Shown here: positions 48,347-59,584 of the stretch, one piece after another | Position numbering within the stretch: the first letter of the stretch is position 1 | How the letters are laid out: the number at the start of each line of letters is the position of its first letter | Source: Semisulcospira habei | Taxonomy: Eukaryota > Mollusca > Gastropoda > Semisulcospiridae | Assembly: GCA_036245525.1 (NCBI GenBank) | Contig: BTPG01000003.1 | Coordinates: 212,219,945 to 212,283,944 of the forward strand | DNA length: 64,000 nt | Reading direction: 5' to 3' | Program-made: the position numbers and the translations under genes | The notes under the pieces: model-generated | Seen by the model: only the letters and a program-made list of their open reading frames with translations | Databases searched by the model: none | What the model was told of the DNA's origin: nothing

Positions 48347-49367
48347 TGTTAATTAAGTGGTGGGGTCGTAGTCATAGTATGATAAACACACCAGACGCAC
48401 GCACGTAAGGTTCTTTTAAATAAACTTCATTCAGCTGCAACCCGTCACACGTGGCTTAAGGATGTAGACAATACTGGAGTAACAGTTCCAATAATAATTT
48501 AATTCAGCGATGCGATCTCCACACAATGCATTTCCAAATGCACCAACACTGATACAAAGTCTCTTCTGCAAATGTCCACACTGGCGACACAAAGTTCCTC
48601 ACACGACGTACACCACTGTTACGCTGTGTCTCTCACAATGTACACCCTATACGGGCCACGTACCTATGATAAACTGTGTGTCTCTACAACTGACAATGCA
48701 AGAGAATGTACGTGCTTCCTAGCACCAATCTTTTATAGTATAACCAATTTCAAGAATAATCCAAGAAAATGATTCAACGCAACCAATCAGAATGGAACCC
48801 GTAACTGAAACTCATAAATATTAAGTAAAGAAAGATTTTTTTCTGGAATAACTACAATAGTCTACAAAAATTCGGCTGCTCAGTTCAGCCCCAAATCCCA
48901 ATGTAAAATGAAGTCTCATAAAAGTATGGTAGACAGTTCACGACCTAGTCGGAATCTTCCAGAACTTTCACGATCTTTCAAAAACCGTACTGACTGGCTG
49001 CCAACTTCACGCGAACAGTAAACAACTACGACTCGTCTATAAAACAAAGTAGCGAAATGTTTCTTAGTCTTCTGAAGACACATGTACGCGGCCACAAGAC
49101 AGAGCGACCTGCTCGAAGGTTCTAATCTATACTCCCCGAAACTACGCAAAACAAAGATCGACCTCTATTCTCCGTGCGACTTTTCTAGAAGCTTCCGATT
49201 AAACTTAGCATAATAACAACGCGAATTCCACTCAACGCGCGAACGAAAGAAAATCTTACTAAAAAGGTACGTGAATCGTAACCATGATAGCTCAAATAAA
49301 TATCAGATCGTTTCCTACGATTAACACATGTATGCTCTCACAGGACAACACAACCACAATCGTAACA
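48347..49367 (-). repeat. Gypsy LTR shared by two elements
   Basis: About 1021 bp, TGTTAATTAAGTGGTGG to CACAATCGTAACA. It has gag-side sequence on its left and a polypurine tract plus element 3' sequence on its right, so it is the 5' LTR of one element and the 3' LTR of another. Confidence 0.9.
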
Positions 49368-50197
49368 TTACCCCCCCCCCCCCCCCTCTTTAGAATGAAA
49401 TTTCACAAAAATTTCTTTTCAAATCTAAATAAATAAATAAAAAACGGTTGTGGCTGTGTTAACTTCCACAGAACCCTAAACAAATACAATAATTGTATAC
49501 AGAAATTATTTCACATCAAAATCAAAATAAAATAATCGTCTCACAATTCTTTTAAACTGTCCTGAGTGAATATGTGACATGTCCCTTTAAACAGTCCTGG
49601 ACACCTAAATGTTTCTTTAAACTGTTCTGGACACAGAAATGTTCTACTAAACAGCTCTGCTCAGGTAATCCGCTCCAAAGTTCTGCGAACCCTTAGATAA
49701 ACTAAAAATTAATGTCAAAGTTCACTTCTGGAACATCTCCAAATCATGGGGTACAGTTCACACAGTTCAAAGGTAAAAGTCCATACACACCAAATTGGAT
49801 ATCTCTGGTTTCTTCACGATGACCACTGGCGATCTGGAATCTCTGACGACTCCCACGTCCGGCGTCTCCCTAACATTTTCCCTCAGTTCTTCTCTCGTTT
49901 TGTGAAGCAGATGACATGGCTCGTCGCGAACCGGCTTGTTGGATGTCAGATTAATCTCGTGCTGGACGGTGTCTGTTGGAACCGATGCTTGAACTCTTGA
50001 ATCAGGACGCACTGTTCTTTTTGTCGAGTCTGGGTCAGATTCTGACCGAACTGGATATCTTCTACATCCTCCTTGTGGCAAAGTTCGTTAAGGTCAAGCA
50101 GGTTTTCGTCGTCTAGTCTTTCGTCATCAGCAAGACGCACTGATGCCGCCAGTTGTGGTTTGTCTTGACGATCTCTCTCAATATACTTCTTCAGCAT
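49368..50197 (-). pseudogene. Second gypsy copy, 3' part only
   Basis: A polypurine tract at 49368-49391, then sequence matching 28315-29140: the integrase-RT linker (LLKKYIERDRQDKPQLAASV; LFDLNEL-like) and the RT start SRSPVVIVKK. Relative to the first copy it lacks about 40 bp at the RT deletion junction and a few bases at about 49979. It stops abruptly at about 50197 against a G-rich minisatellite. Confidence 0.88.
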
Positions 50198-50585
50198 TAT
50201 TATTGTTATAGCATTTTTTAAGGGACTTTGTTACAGCATTTTAAAGAGCTTTGGGCGGGGGGGGGGGGGGGGGACTTTGTTATAGCATTTTTAAGGGACT
50301 TTGTTACAGCATTTTAAAGAGTTTTTGGTCGGGGGCGGGTGGAGGAGGGGGGGGGGGGGCTTTTTTTTATAGCAATTTTAAGAGTTTTGGGTCGGGGGCG
50401 GGATTTGTTACAGCATTTTAAAGAGTTTTAGGTCGGGGGCAGGGTAAGGGGGCTTTGTTATAGCATTTTTAAGAGTTTTGGGTCGGGGCGGGGAAGAGGA
50501 CTTTGCTATAGCATTTTTAAGGGACATTGTTACAGCATTTTAAAGAGTTTTGGGTCGGGGCGGGGGGGGGGGGGGTGGGGATTGT
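50198..50585. repeat. G-rich minisatellite
   Basis: Irregular copies of GGGACTTTGTTATAGCATTT and TTTAAGAGTTTTGGGTCGGG with G runs up to 17 bases. Possible quadruplex former and sequencing-error hot spot. Confidence 0.9.
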
Positions 50586-50722
50586 CCGGAACCGGAACCC
50601 CTGGACCCCCACACCCCAGATCCGCCCCTGCCCCTTCATCGCCAGTGGTCGCGGATTGTTTGGGAAATCTGTCACTGCAACACCAGTTCTGTCCAAGGAA
50701 CACGGATACACAGTGGAATCAG

Positions 50723-50787
50723 CGAGAGGCGTATAGATCTTCATGAGTCCCCGCGACTGCTGAGGCTCATGAGGATCTGTCTCGTGC
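50723..50787. repeat. Hairpin repeat family 3
   Basis: GCGAGAGGCGTATAGATCTT and CATGAG pair with CTCATGAGGATCTGTCTCGT. Confidence 0.8.
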
Positions 50788-51023
50788 AGTTGGATGGATT
50801 CATTAACTCTTTAGGTGGTGAAAGGCTCCACGAGACACTACATGCATAATGTATGTAAGCATTGATTTGAAGTAGTGTGTTGATGTCGTTCTTGTTTATG
50901 TTTTCTTTCCAAACGGTAGGTTTGAAACTGACATTAGTGACAATAATGTCAAATGCTTTACTGTCTTAAAATGAGGGTTTATTGATTCACTGATTCCGGA
51001 ACAAAGCGCAAAACTTATGTAGT

Positions 51024-51213
51024 GAACCCTCTGGATATCGGTAGCGGTTTTTGTCGCGATGATTCCTGCAGGAATAACAACATCCGGCAGGAATAACAAC
51101 ATCCTGCTGGAATAACAACACCCTGCTGGAATAACAACACCCTGCAGAAATAACAACACCCTGCTGGAATCATCGCGTCAAAAACCACTACCGACAGACA
51201 GCCAAATTGTTAA
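51024..51213. repeat. Family 4 hairpin with 19-bp repeats in its loop
   Basis: The arms (GAACCCTCTGGATATCGGTA, TTTTTGTCGCGATGATTCC and the inverse) flank five copies of GGAATAACAACAYCCTGCT at about 51071-51167. Confidence 0.9.
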
Positions 51214-51219
51214 ATACGT

Positions 51220-51619
51220 GTATCCGTTCACCCGTCGGTGTTGCCCGCTGGTAATTAATATTTGTGCGCAATGTGTGTGTCTCTCTCTCTAAATCCTCAT
51301 GTATCGCGTATAGTTATTTCTATGTACGTGCGAGCGTATTGTTGTTGTTAGTATTTATTTCTAAATTATTGTTTTCAACAATTTTTGTAGCTAGCCATCA
51401 AATTCTACAGTTAGAAAATAAGATTTATTTCTCTCTCAATGATTTCTTTTTTAAAAATTATATTTTATTTTGTTGTTCGTTTTATTTTTTTTCCAATTTA
51501 AAGATAGTATTTTGTGATTTGTGCATTATATGTAAAGTAAATAAGCAACGGCAAGTTCGAAAAATGGTTTTACCAAAACTTGCACCGTTGTAAAATAAAG
51601 AATCGTTGTCATTGTCTCT

Positions 51620-51650
<31 letters not shown>

Positions 51651-52390
51651 TCATAACGAGAAGAAACTGTCACATGCTTTTAATTTCTTGTGCTTGTGCT
51701 AAAGCGATAGAAAAGAAAAAAAAATGTTCATGGCGTCCATTTGCATGACGCTTTCTGTGTTGCTCTAACATAACCACACCGTGACCTCCACAAAGCCAGC
51801 GTGGATGCGACACGGACTATCGATCACAGATCTGGATTGCTCAACAAAACAGGCATTAGCAGCTTGTAAGCTTTCTACTGATCGTATAAATTTCAAATCC
51901 AGAACTATGAATTTGTAAACTGTGAACTACGTATGTACGTTTTGTACAAGCATAATTCACACAAATGTTGGTCTACTGGTACTCTTGCTGCGGTTATAAA
52001 TTCATTTCTAAATGATGTCAAACACTTTTAAAATTCGTTTTGAATAACAACACCAAGCCTACCCGTACAAAAAAAACAAAAAAACAAAAACAACAACAAC
52101 AAACAGAGAAAGCATACACCTTCAGTCTAAGGATACCCTGTGCCTCGTTACGCAGGACAACTAAAATCACACGCACGATCTAAATCATAGTGTTAGAATC
52201 TTTAGAAAGATGGATCTTTTACGGAGGAATAGCCTCATCTGTTCCCTGCCCTGTCCCTCTCTTTGCAAGCAACATGTACATGCGCACCTGCAGCTGCAGG
52301 GCTCGTGTGAGACTATGGTTTCCGGTAAGTGAGATCAGCTTTAGCTGTGCCTCATAACGACCCATTGGGCCCCTACGTGCCACACAACGA
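51220..52390. other. Gene-free stretch
   Basis: A/T-rich; a (CA)n run at 51623-51650, and an A-rich stretch near 52069-52100. No gene recognised. Confidence 0.45.
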
Positions 52391-52392
52391 GG

Positions 52393-52490
52393 CGGATCGA
52401 CCATGATAATTCAAGGGAGGTGCCAGATTAGCTTGGCGCCTTATGGCGCCGAGCTAATCTGGCACGACCCTTGAATTATCATGGTCTAGC
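52393..52490. repeat. Hairpin repeat family 1
   Basis: GCGGATCGACCATGATAATT mirrored, core TTGGCGCCTTATGGCGCCGA. Confidence 0.9.
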
Positions 52491-52552
52491 CGTCTCCTGC
52501 AACTGGCAGACAGTCTTTAGGAGGCAGCTCCAAACTTTTGGGAAAGTTAACT

Positions 52553-52753
52553 CATTCAGCTCATTCATCCCAAATGTTGGAGGCGTCATCCAATGACTGC
52601 ACCAGTTGCAGGGGATGGATCGACCATGATAATTCAAGGGCAGTGCCAGATTAGCTTGGCGCCTGTCGGCGCCAAGCTAATCTGGCACTACCCTTGAATT
52701 ATCATGGTCGACTCATCTCCTGCTGTAGTGCGTCAGGGCTGAATGGCCGGTTA
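52553..52753. repeat. Family 1 element
   Basis: TTAACTCATTCAGC at the left. The core at 52616-52713 has GGATCGACCATGATAATTCA mirrored, and the right end reads GGGCTGAATGGCCGGTTAA. Confidence 0.9.
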
Positions 52754-52910
52754 AACGTATTACGCGATGTAAGTCCACAACCGTCTTTGGTCTTTGGAAT
52801 TAGAGTATGGGACAAGGAATGGTTGGTTGGTCGTACATTGCTTATAAACGTCCCGACAGCGACCAGACTTTCAGAACAAGAAGCAGGAAGCCACTTTGAA
52901 CAGGCAATCG

Positions 52911-52978
52911 TGTGCTGGTCTATGATTTTGGACATTACGGTTCCGAAACCGCCAGGTCCAAAATCACCAACCAGCACA
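52911..52978. repeat. Hairpin family 2
   Basis: TGTGCTGGTCTATGATTTTG and GACATTACGGTT mirrored with mismatches; a half copy of the right arm follows at 52981-53011. Confidence 0.8.
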
Positions 52979-53029
52979 TTCAAGCGGTTAGGTCCAAAAT
53001 CACACAGCAGCACCACATATTTGGCTGTG

Positions 53030-53230
53030 TTAACCCTTTTAGCCCCAAGGTCCCATTTCTCAAATTTTAGAGGTGTTGCCCAACATGGATTGAGATGGAT
53101 TGGTCGTGATAATTCAAGGGTAGTGCCAGGTGAGCTTGGCGCCTTCAGGCGCCAAGCTCATCTGGCACTACCCTTGAATTATCACGGTCAATCCATCTCC
53201 TGCTGTCGGGTTCCAGGGCTAAAAGGGTTA
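53030..53230. repeat. Family 1 element, complete
   Basis: TTAACCCTTTTAGCCCC at the left and GGGCTAAAAGGGTTAAA at the right are exact inverses. Core 53092-53198. Confidence 0.92.
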
Positions 53231-53234
53231 AACG

Positions 53235-54020
53235 TGTGGCCACAGGTAGACTGAAGCAATATCCACGGAAATCAACAGTTGCTCACAAACTATCAACATA
53301 AGGGGTGCACTGTAATAGCATGACATTATCCTATCACTTGCTGGCAATCTGACGTCATGATTGGGGGATAAAACACACACTCACACAAGCAAGCTCGAGC
53401 TACAATTACCAAATCTTCTCTACAAGTCCAGTCGCAAAAAAAAAAAAAAAAGCCCACTTCATTTCTGTAGGTACTGGCACACAAGGTGAACAAAAAAAAA
53501 ATACACATGTACCTACGTGCATGACAAAATGATTGATTGATTGTACATTGCTTAACGTCCCGACAGCAACAAGGCTTTCTCAGGACGTGCCTGCACTGCT
53601 TGTAAAAAAAAAAAAAATTAACAGAACATTGAATGTATGTCGCCAGCCGGTCCAATACATTAAATAAACCTAACACATGGGGCCTAAATAAAGCTAAGAC
53701 CATTTAGCAACACACATCCAATATCAAGAGCTACAGGCAGTGCAGACAGTAGCGAGTTTTAAAAAGGCAAATACAGGTGAATGGACAAAGGGTAGACAGA
53801 AACACATGCCCCAGAATAGAGAGAAAAACCCACCCTGTGGGGCTGACCAGGGTGACCCTGGGAACTAAAAAATACCTAACCCCACCCAAGTCCCCCAGGG
53901 CAGACCCGGGTGGGGGGCATGACAAAATGACCTGAATTATATCATACTGGCAACATATAGAACATGTCACCATTTTCAGTTTACATGCCTGGTTTTTAGG
54001 CTAGGATAAACGAACCAATT
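53235..54020. other. Gene-free stretch
   Basis: Contains GATTGATTGTACATTGCTTA and ACGTCCCGACAGCAAC at about 53530-53570, also present near 52826-52868 in altered form, probably a SINE or LINE tail. Poly-A runs near 53437 and 53606. Confidence 0.45.
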
Positions 54021-54195
54021 AACCCTTTTCATCCTGATACACTCATTGCTTGAAATAAAGTGTGACTGAGGCGCCAAGCTATTCTGGCACCATCCGTGAA
54101 CTAAAACGTTGATCTGTCTCCTGCTCTGTGTCATGTAGTCTTCATAGGACAATAAGCAGATTATACAAAATCAGTCTCAGGATGAAATGGGTTAA
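54021..54195. repeat. Family 1 element, left part deleted
   Basis: AACCCTTTTCATCCTGATAC at the left and CAGGATGAAATGGGTTAA at the right are inverse ends. Only the right arm GAGGCGCCAAGCTATTCTGG remains inside. Confidence 0.75.
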
Positions 54196-54544
54196 ACATA
54201 CAACTTGTGGCCTGCAGTGCATCACATTTTAACCCATATCATACTGAGGCTAAAATGCTTCAAATCTGTACACTGCCAAATGCAAGCTACATTATAGTAC
54301 TTACAGTTAAGGATATAGACCAATGACTTTAGTTCAAGGGTGGTGCCAGAACAGTAAGCACACTGAAAGGCTGGCAGTTTTACAAATCCTCTGTGCCTAT
54401 TGTTTCTGATAAGGTCAAGGTGTACAAAGCAATTTTTCTCGCGTGTGGCGTGTTGTCCATTGTTTCGTTCTGAGTTCACTGGTGTTGTCCCAAACTGTAC
54501 TATACAAATCTCAAACGCGCACGATTGAAACTGCAACATATACT

Positions 54545-54755
54545 TAACTCATTCAGCCCCGACACACCACATCAAGACAGGGATCGAGCATGATAGTTCA
54601 AGAGTGGTGCCAGAATAGCTTGGCGCCCGTAGGCGTCAAGCTATTCTGTCACCACCCTTGAAATATGTTCGATCTGTCTCTAGAATTGTAATACAGTCCT
54701 TTAGAGGGCAACTTCACATTTTCGGGATTTCGGTCTTGGGGTAGAATGAGTTAAC
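54545..54755. repeat. Family 1 element
   Basis: TTAACTCATTCAGCCCCGAC at the left; GGTAGAATGAGTTAA at the right; core 54584-54670 with a partly lost right arm. Confidence 0.85.
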
Positions 54756-54794
54756 TCTTGTTGTTATTCCGGGGTTTAACACCCACGGCACCGG

Positions 54795-55040
54795 GGTGAT
54801 AATGGACGTTAGTTCGTTGGTTAGTTATTGGGGTTTAACGCCGAGCAGGCGACTAAGGCCATCTCACGGGGCGACACTGGACGGCCCTTGTGGGCGGGTT
54901 ATGGGGGGACGGGAACAGCGCGTTACCTATGGAGTCAGTACGACCTGAGCACTGATCAATTCGGCCGCACTGTAATTGTGCCACTTTGATTTACCAGCGC
55001 CTTATAACGGACCTGATATCTGAACAAGTCGAGGGACATG
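54795..55040 (-). mobile_element. LINE 3'-end fragment
   Basis: Minus-strand relative of 2080-2285, including CAAAGTGGCACAATTACAGT, CAGTGCTCAGGTCGTACTGA and the (AACCAACGAACTAAC)-type tail. No coding remains. Confidence 0.65.
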
Positions 55041-55227
55041 CTCGCTCGATGTATGCGTCAGTGCAAACACACAGGCTGAGGTTGACGACAACTGAATGAT
55101 TTGAAATTCAGTTACATATTATTCCTTTTGCCCTGTCAAGGAAAAAGACAGCAAGGTCGTAATTGTGAAAGCGAATAGTTGTAATGCGATGAAAAAAAAA
55201 AAAAAAAAAAATTGCTTTTCACAAAAA

Positions 55228-55290
55228 ATGCCTTAACATTTTGCGTGTCGGTAGCGGTTGTTGTCGCGATGATTCCAACAGGAATTGTAC
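55228..55290. repeat. Family 4 half copy
   Basis: TTTTGCGTGTCGGTAGCGGT and TGTTGTCGCGATGATTCC with no mirrored arm. Confidence 0.75.
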
Positions 55291-55322
55291 ACACACATCT
55301 GCGTGAATTGTACACACACATT

Positions 55323-55413
55323 TTAACCCTTTGCGTGTCGGGAGCAGTTTATGTCGCGATGATTCCTACAGGAATCATCGCGACAAAAACCGCTACCGAC
55401 ACGCACAGGGTCA
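55323..55413. repeat. Hairpin repeat family 4
   Basis: TTAACCCTTTGCGTGTCGGG mirrored, ending CGACACGCACAGGGTCAA. Confidence 0.92.
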
Positions 55414-55526
55414 ATCAAAGTACTTACTGTCTTTGGCCTTCAAAAGGCAGCGTAGTCAACCCTATGAGGTAAGGGAATTTCGGATCATTTGATGGGTCAA
55501 CAGATCCATGTGCGTCCCACTTCCTC

Positions 55527-55619
55527 TTAACCCTCTGCGTGTCGGTAGCAGTTTATGTCGCGATGATTCCTACAGGAATCATCGCGACATAAACTGCTAC
55601 CGACACGCAAAGGGTTAAA
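55527..55619. repeat. Hairpin repeat family 4
   Basis: TTAACCCTCTGCGTGTCGGT to ACCGACACGCAAAGGGTTAA, near-perfect. Confidence 0.94.
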
Positions 55620-56014
55620 ATGTGTGTGTACAATTTACGCAGGTGTAAACTTTCTCGTGATTTTTTTTTTTTTAATAGAAGAAGGAAGTCAAGCAAGAAC
55701 AACATGTATTGGCCTACGTGAATTTCGAATCATTTCCCATTATTTTCCAGAACACGGGAGTAAAACAAGGATACTTTCAGTGATGAGAACGGGGTACCTG
55801 GACCAACTTCTCAACTAAACATCATCCGTCATCAGGACTTTGTGACGCCATTCCTGGCCTCCGTGAACAAGCCGGCCATTACAGAGAGACTTCTACAAGT
55901 CAAGAGTTCGTTGTGACGTCATTTCAGATTTTTGGTGACAAAGGGATACCATTCCAGTAGTTGTGACGTGATTGAGTATTTGGGACGTCAGGGTTTGGGA
56001 GGTGATCTGGTATT

Positions 56015-56883
56015 GGTAGCATCAGAAAAAGACAGAGGTCCTCCATCAGCCGGCACCCAAGACAGTGTATCGCCCTCCTCACATCACCATTGGCGAGTCT
56101 GAACTAAAGTCAGTGCACCAGTTTACTTACCTTGGCTGCGTTATCACGTCGGACGCCAAGCTGGACAAGGAGCTTGACAGCAGGCTGGCAAAAGCGAACA
56201 GCGCTTTCGGGCGACTTTTCAAGCGGGTGTGGCACAATCAACAGCTGAAAACAGGCACCAAGATCAGCGTGTACAGAGCTGTGGTCCTCACCACCCTGCT
56301 GTATGGTTCAGAGTCCTGGGCCCTCTACCGCAGCCAACTACGACTCCTCGAACGCTTCCACCAGCGCTGCCTGCGTACCATCCTGGGCATTCACTGGAGT
56401 GACTATGTCACCAACGTCGAGGTCCTTGAACAGGCTGAAACTGTGAGCATCGAGGCTTTGCTGCTGCGGACACAGCTCCGCTGGGCGGGGCATGTCTCCA
56501 GGATGGAGGATCATCGTCTACCAAAGATCACCCTGTTCGGCGAGCTTGCTACTGGACACCGTGACAGAGGGGCACCAAAGAAGAGATACAAAGACTGTCT
56601 CAAGAAGTCACTTAGTGCCTGCCAAATCGACCACCACCAGTGGTCTTCGCTTGCTGCGGACCGTGACACCTGGCGCTCCACCATTTACAAGGCAGCTGTC
56701 TCCTTTGAGGACTCTCACAGAGCTAGCCTTAAGGACAAGCGGCTCAGGAGAAAAAACAGAGATGCCGCAGCTCAGAACCCTGGCCATACCTTCCCCTGCA
56801 GCCACTGCGGTCGAACCTGCCTGTCTCGGATTGGCCTCTGCAGCCACGAACAAGCCTGCAGACGTCGTGGGCAACTCCTATAA
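56015..56883 (+). pseudogene. LINE reverse transcriptase C-terminal part
   Basis: The frame is readable from about 56015 (KKTEVLHQPAP, in frame with the larger ORF) to TAA at 56883. It shows the RT end typical of many invertebrate LINEs: FTYLGCVITSDAKLDKELDS, TLLYGSESWALYRSQ, ERFHQRCLRTILGIHWSDYV, LRWAGHVSRMEDHRLPK and a C-terminal CSHCGRTC...HEQAC zinc finger. The endonuclease, the catalytic RT core and an upstream ATG are absent, so this is a 5'-truncated copy. The preserved frame suggests it is not very old. Confidence 0.9.
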
Positions 56884-56902
56884 AATCTTCGTTCGCGAAG
56901 TC

Positions 56903-56970
56903 AAGCCAAGCAGGTGCCAGAACAGCTTGGCGCCTACAGGCGCCAAGCTATTCTGGCACTACCCTTGAAC
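56903..56970. repeat. Hairpin repeat family 1 variant
   Basis: GCAGGTGCCAGAACAGCTTG and GCGCC mirrored; starts 20 bases after the LINE stop and has a deleted left end. Confidence 0.8.
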
Positions 56971-56999
56971 TATTTTAGTCAAACTTATTTCGCAACACT

Positions 57000-57430
57000 G
57001 GTGTATTCCGAATGATAAATGTTAAGAAATTGTTACCACTTTTCCCCGCAAAATCGGTGTCAACTTGTCTGCACTGTTTGATTATTTATAATCACTAAAG
57101 ACACGTGTGGGTAAACGTTTTGTTGACATGGTTCAAACTGTAACGTGGTCCAGAAAATTAGCATTTATATTATAATGGCTGACTACAGGTACATATGCAA
57201 ATTTGCATGGTAAAAAAATACATACTGCTAAGACAAATAAAATATATTTACGCTTATTTCCATAATAAAATCTAAACTTAGACACGAGATAGGTATTGGC
57301 AAACAAGTACATGTAATATGTGCAGCAAAAAATTATATTGTTGAAACATTATAAAATAAATGAGTATATAAAGCAAAAGTCAAGTCAATGTATTGGATAC
57401 ACACAACCAATAACTCAATCACACCTGACA
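57000..57430. other. Gene-free stretch
   Basis: A/T-rich; nothing recognised. Confidence 0.4.
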
Positions 57431-57439
57431 AAATACAAA

Positions 57440-57520
57440 GTGGATCAACCATGACTTTTCAGAGGGTAGTGCCTCGGTGCCTTCATGGGCAATGTTTGAA
57501 TTATCACGATTGATCTATCT
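57440..57520. repeat. Family 1 hairpin, mostly deleted
   Basis: GTGGATCAACCATGACTTTT pairs loosely with ATTATCACGATTGATCTATC; the TTGGCGCC centre is degraded. Confidence 0.55.
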
Positions 57521-57528
57521 CCCTAAAC

Positions 57529-57620
57529 GTAACCCTTTGGCTCTCGGTAGCGCGTTTTGTCGAGGTGATTCCTGCAGGAATCACCTCGAGAAAACGCTCT
57601 ACCGAGAGCCAGAGGGTTGA
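57529..57620. repeat. Hairpin repeat family 4
   Basis: TAACCCTTTGGCTCTCGGTA, GTCGAGGTGATTCCTGCAGG, ending CCGAGAGCCAGAGGGTTGA. Confidence 0.92.
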
Positions 57621-57837
57621 ACATCGTACATACACATTAGAGAGACCTCCAAAATGCGGCCGCAAGGTTCAGCGATAATATTCCATGATAATACACCTGG
57701 CTATGAAACAGGTGAAAGGTACACAAGTAGCCCCTAATTCACAACTCTTACATGTCAGCTGTAGAAAACTGAACCCCATCATAACTCAAACTTGTGGGTA
57801 GTGCCTCACTGTGGGACCTCCAAAACCAAACTCTGCA

Positions 57838-57930
57838 ATTTATCCTTTTGGCCGTCGTTAGCGCTTTTTGTCGAGGTGGTTCCGGTAGAATCACCTCGAC
57901 AAAACGAGCTATTAACAGCCAAACAATTCA
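57838..57930. repeat. Hairpin family 4, diverged
   Basis: TTTATCCTTTTGGCCGTCGT and GTCGAGGTGGTTCC mirrored with mismatches. Confidence 0.75.
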
Positions 57931-57934
57931 CAAT

Positions 57935-58625
57935 CAGATCCAGGGGCCATTTGCATGGGTGAGCATAGTCCTGCAACAGCCCCCAGTTCTAAAGTTTTCC
58001 TAGACAATGAATCTCCCACAGTTGGCAGTAAAAAAAAGTTCATCACAAAGAAATGTGTGACTCGGCTACGTGGTATTTGTTTGTCATGTCAGTGCTGCCA
58101 AAGAATGGCAAATATTTTATCCCAAAAATACATGTCTGTGGCATCGACACTAAAAAATATACATGGTGGTTCATGTACAAGACATTCTGGCTATGACTGT
58201 ATTTTCAGTTGATAAATGCGAATAAAGGACTTCGCTTGTATGTTACAAATGCAGTACATGTATATTGTACACTTAGGACTGACAATTAAGTAACGGAGGC
58301 GCAGTTTTACAATGTATGTGGTGTACACTCATATTACAATGACCACTGGCACAAACACATGAATATGTACGGATTGTTTCACTCACACACCCTCAAGATA
58401 CCACAAGGGGAGATGTACATGGGAGATATGACATGACCTCAAGTTGCAAGTTATTACAGTATTAGGTTATGAACGAGTTAAGCGCAGCAGACAATAGAAG
58501 CCAAGACAGACGTAAATATAAGCAGGCTCATGTTACAAAATGCACGGGCGACATAACAATAAATTGAAGTGACTGAAAGAAGTCCACCACATACCTAAGG
58601 ATGAGTAACTCAACCTGCTGGTAAC
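57935..58625. other. Gene-free stretch
   Basis: Short open frames only; nothing recognised. Confidence 0.4.
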
Positions 58626-58630
58626 AGCCC

Positions 58631-58728
58631 AATGCGCAATAAGGGATCGGGCCAACATCCAACACCGTTGGCCCGCGCACAGCTGTGCGCAGGCTAAAGG
58701 CGCCCGACGTTGACCTTTGCGCACTAGG
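58631..58728. repeat. GC hairpin family 5, diverged
   Basis: ATGCGCAATAAGGGATCGGG, CCGTTGGCCCGCGCACAGCT, GTGCGC and GACCTTTGCGCAC. Confidence 0.7.
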
Positions 58729-58734
58729 GTGTGT

Positions 58735-59510
58735 AATTTTTGCCAATCCACGCCATCAAGCGACATGGACTGCTGCCGGGGCTCAACAGAATCTATACCT
58801 CTTGTGAATGAAACCAGTTGGCTGAACCCCTGTTTGTCTAAATTCGTTTTTTTGGCGATTTTGAAAAAGAACTTAAGACTTGTCACCTTTGAAAATGTAC
58901 ACGTAGTAAATTTAGTCTCCAGGGCTACAAAAACGATCCGCCCCACATGAATGCTCACACACACACACACACGACCACAGACCTGATTGTCAAGAGGCCC
59001 GATCCCCGACGAACGCCAACTGTTGACCTGATTCTGACACAGGACTAAACAGTAAATGGTTTACACACACATCTAATTCACAGACTTTCTGTCCACCAAA
59101 GTCATTCTGGAAGGTGTCAATGCTGGAAGCAGTACCGTGATTAACTGACGTTGCTTTCAGTGAGAAGCCCTGCGAACAGTAAAGTCCACTGGCAGCGTGC
59201 GTGAACACACATGGCTGCAAAATTTATGTGTGTGCATTTTAAAAAAGCAGGTGGATTGTCGCATCGGTGAATGAATTTTCCAAAAACCGAGGGGCAAAGC
59301 TTGCAGTGGTACATGAACTATCACAATTATTTCCCCCATTTTTTAATACTTTTTCCTAATAGCTGCTCTACCGGAAGCACTACAAGCGAGTACAGAACAT
59401 GAAAGCTTTAGTGCGCTATGCAATTTAACAGATACAGTAAAACCTGTTTTGTGCTAACCACAATTTTTTGTACGTAAAAAGTGCAGAAATAAACAAGATC
59501 AACACCACCC
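58735..59510. other. Gene-free stretch
   Basis: Short CA run at 58953-58970; nothing coding recognised. Confidence 0.4.
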
Positions 59511-59514
59511 AACT

Positions 59515-59580
59515 GCAAGAGGCATAGATCCTCATGAGCCCCCACAATTGCGGGGGCTCATGAGGATCTATACCTCTTGC
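59515..59580. repeat. Hairpin repeat family 3
   Basis: GCAAGAGGCATAGATCCTCA mirrored by TGAGGATCTATACCTCTTGC around CCCCCACAATTGCGGGGG; near-perfect. Confidence 0.94.
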
Positions 59581-59584
59581 TGAG

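Larger units (their letters stand above)
27258..49367 (-). mobile_element. Ty3/gypsy (Gmr1-like layout) retrotransposon, degenerate, interrupted by a Polinton
   Basis: Read on the minus strand: 5' LTR (49367-48347), candidate primer-binding site, gag (from 48249), aspartic protease, Polinton insertion, integrase (30212-29189), RT N-terminus only, polypurine tract, 3' LTR. Integrase directly after protease and before RT is the order known for Gmr1-like gypsy elements. Stop codons and frame breaks occur in gag and integrase. RT is cut off soon after SRSPVVIVKK, and the polymerase YxDD and RNase H are missing, so the element cannot be autonomous. Closely matching LTRs suggest a fairly recent insertion. 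Confidence 0.85.

Noticed and set aside
47939..48356. Ser/Leu/Phe-rich plus-strand open frames
   Set aside because: Antisense of the Glu/Arg-rich gag coiled coil.
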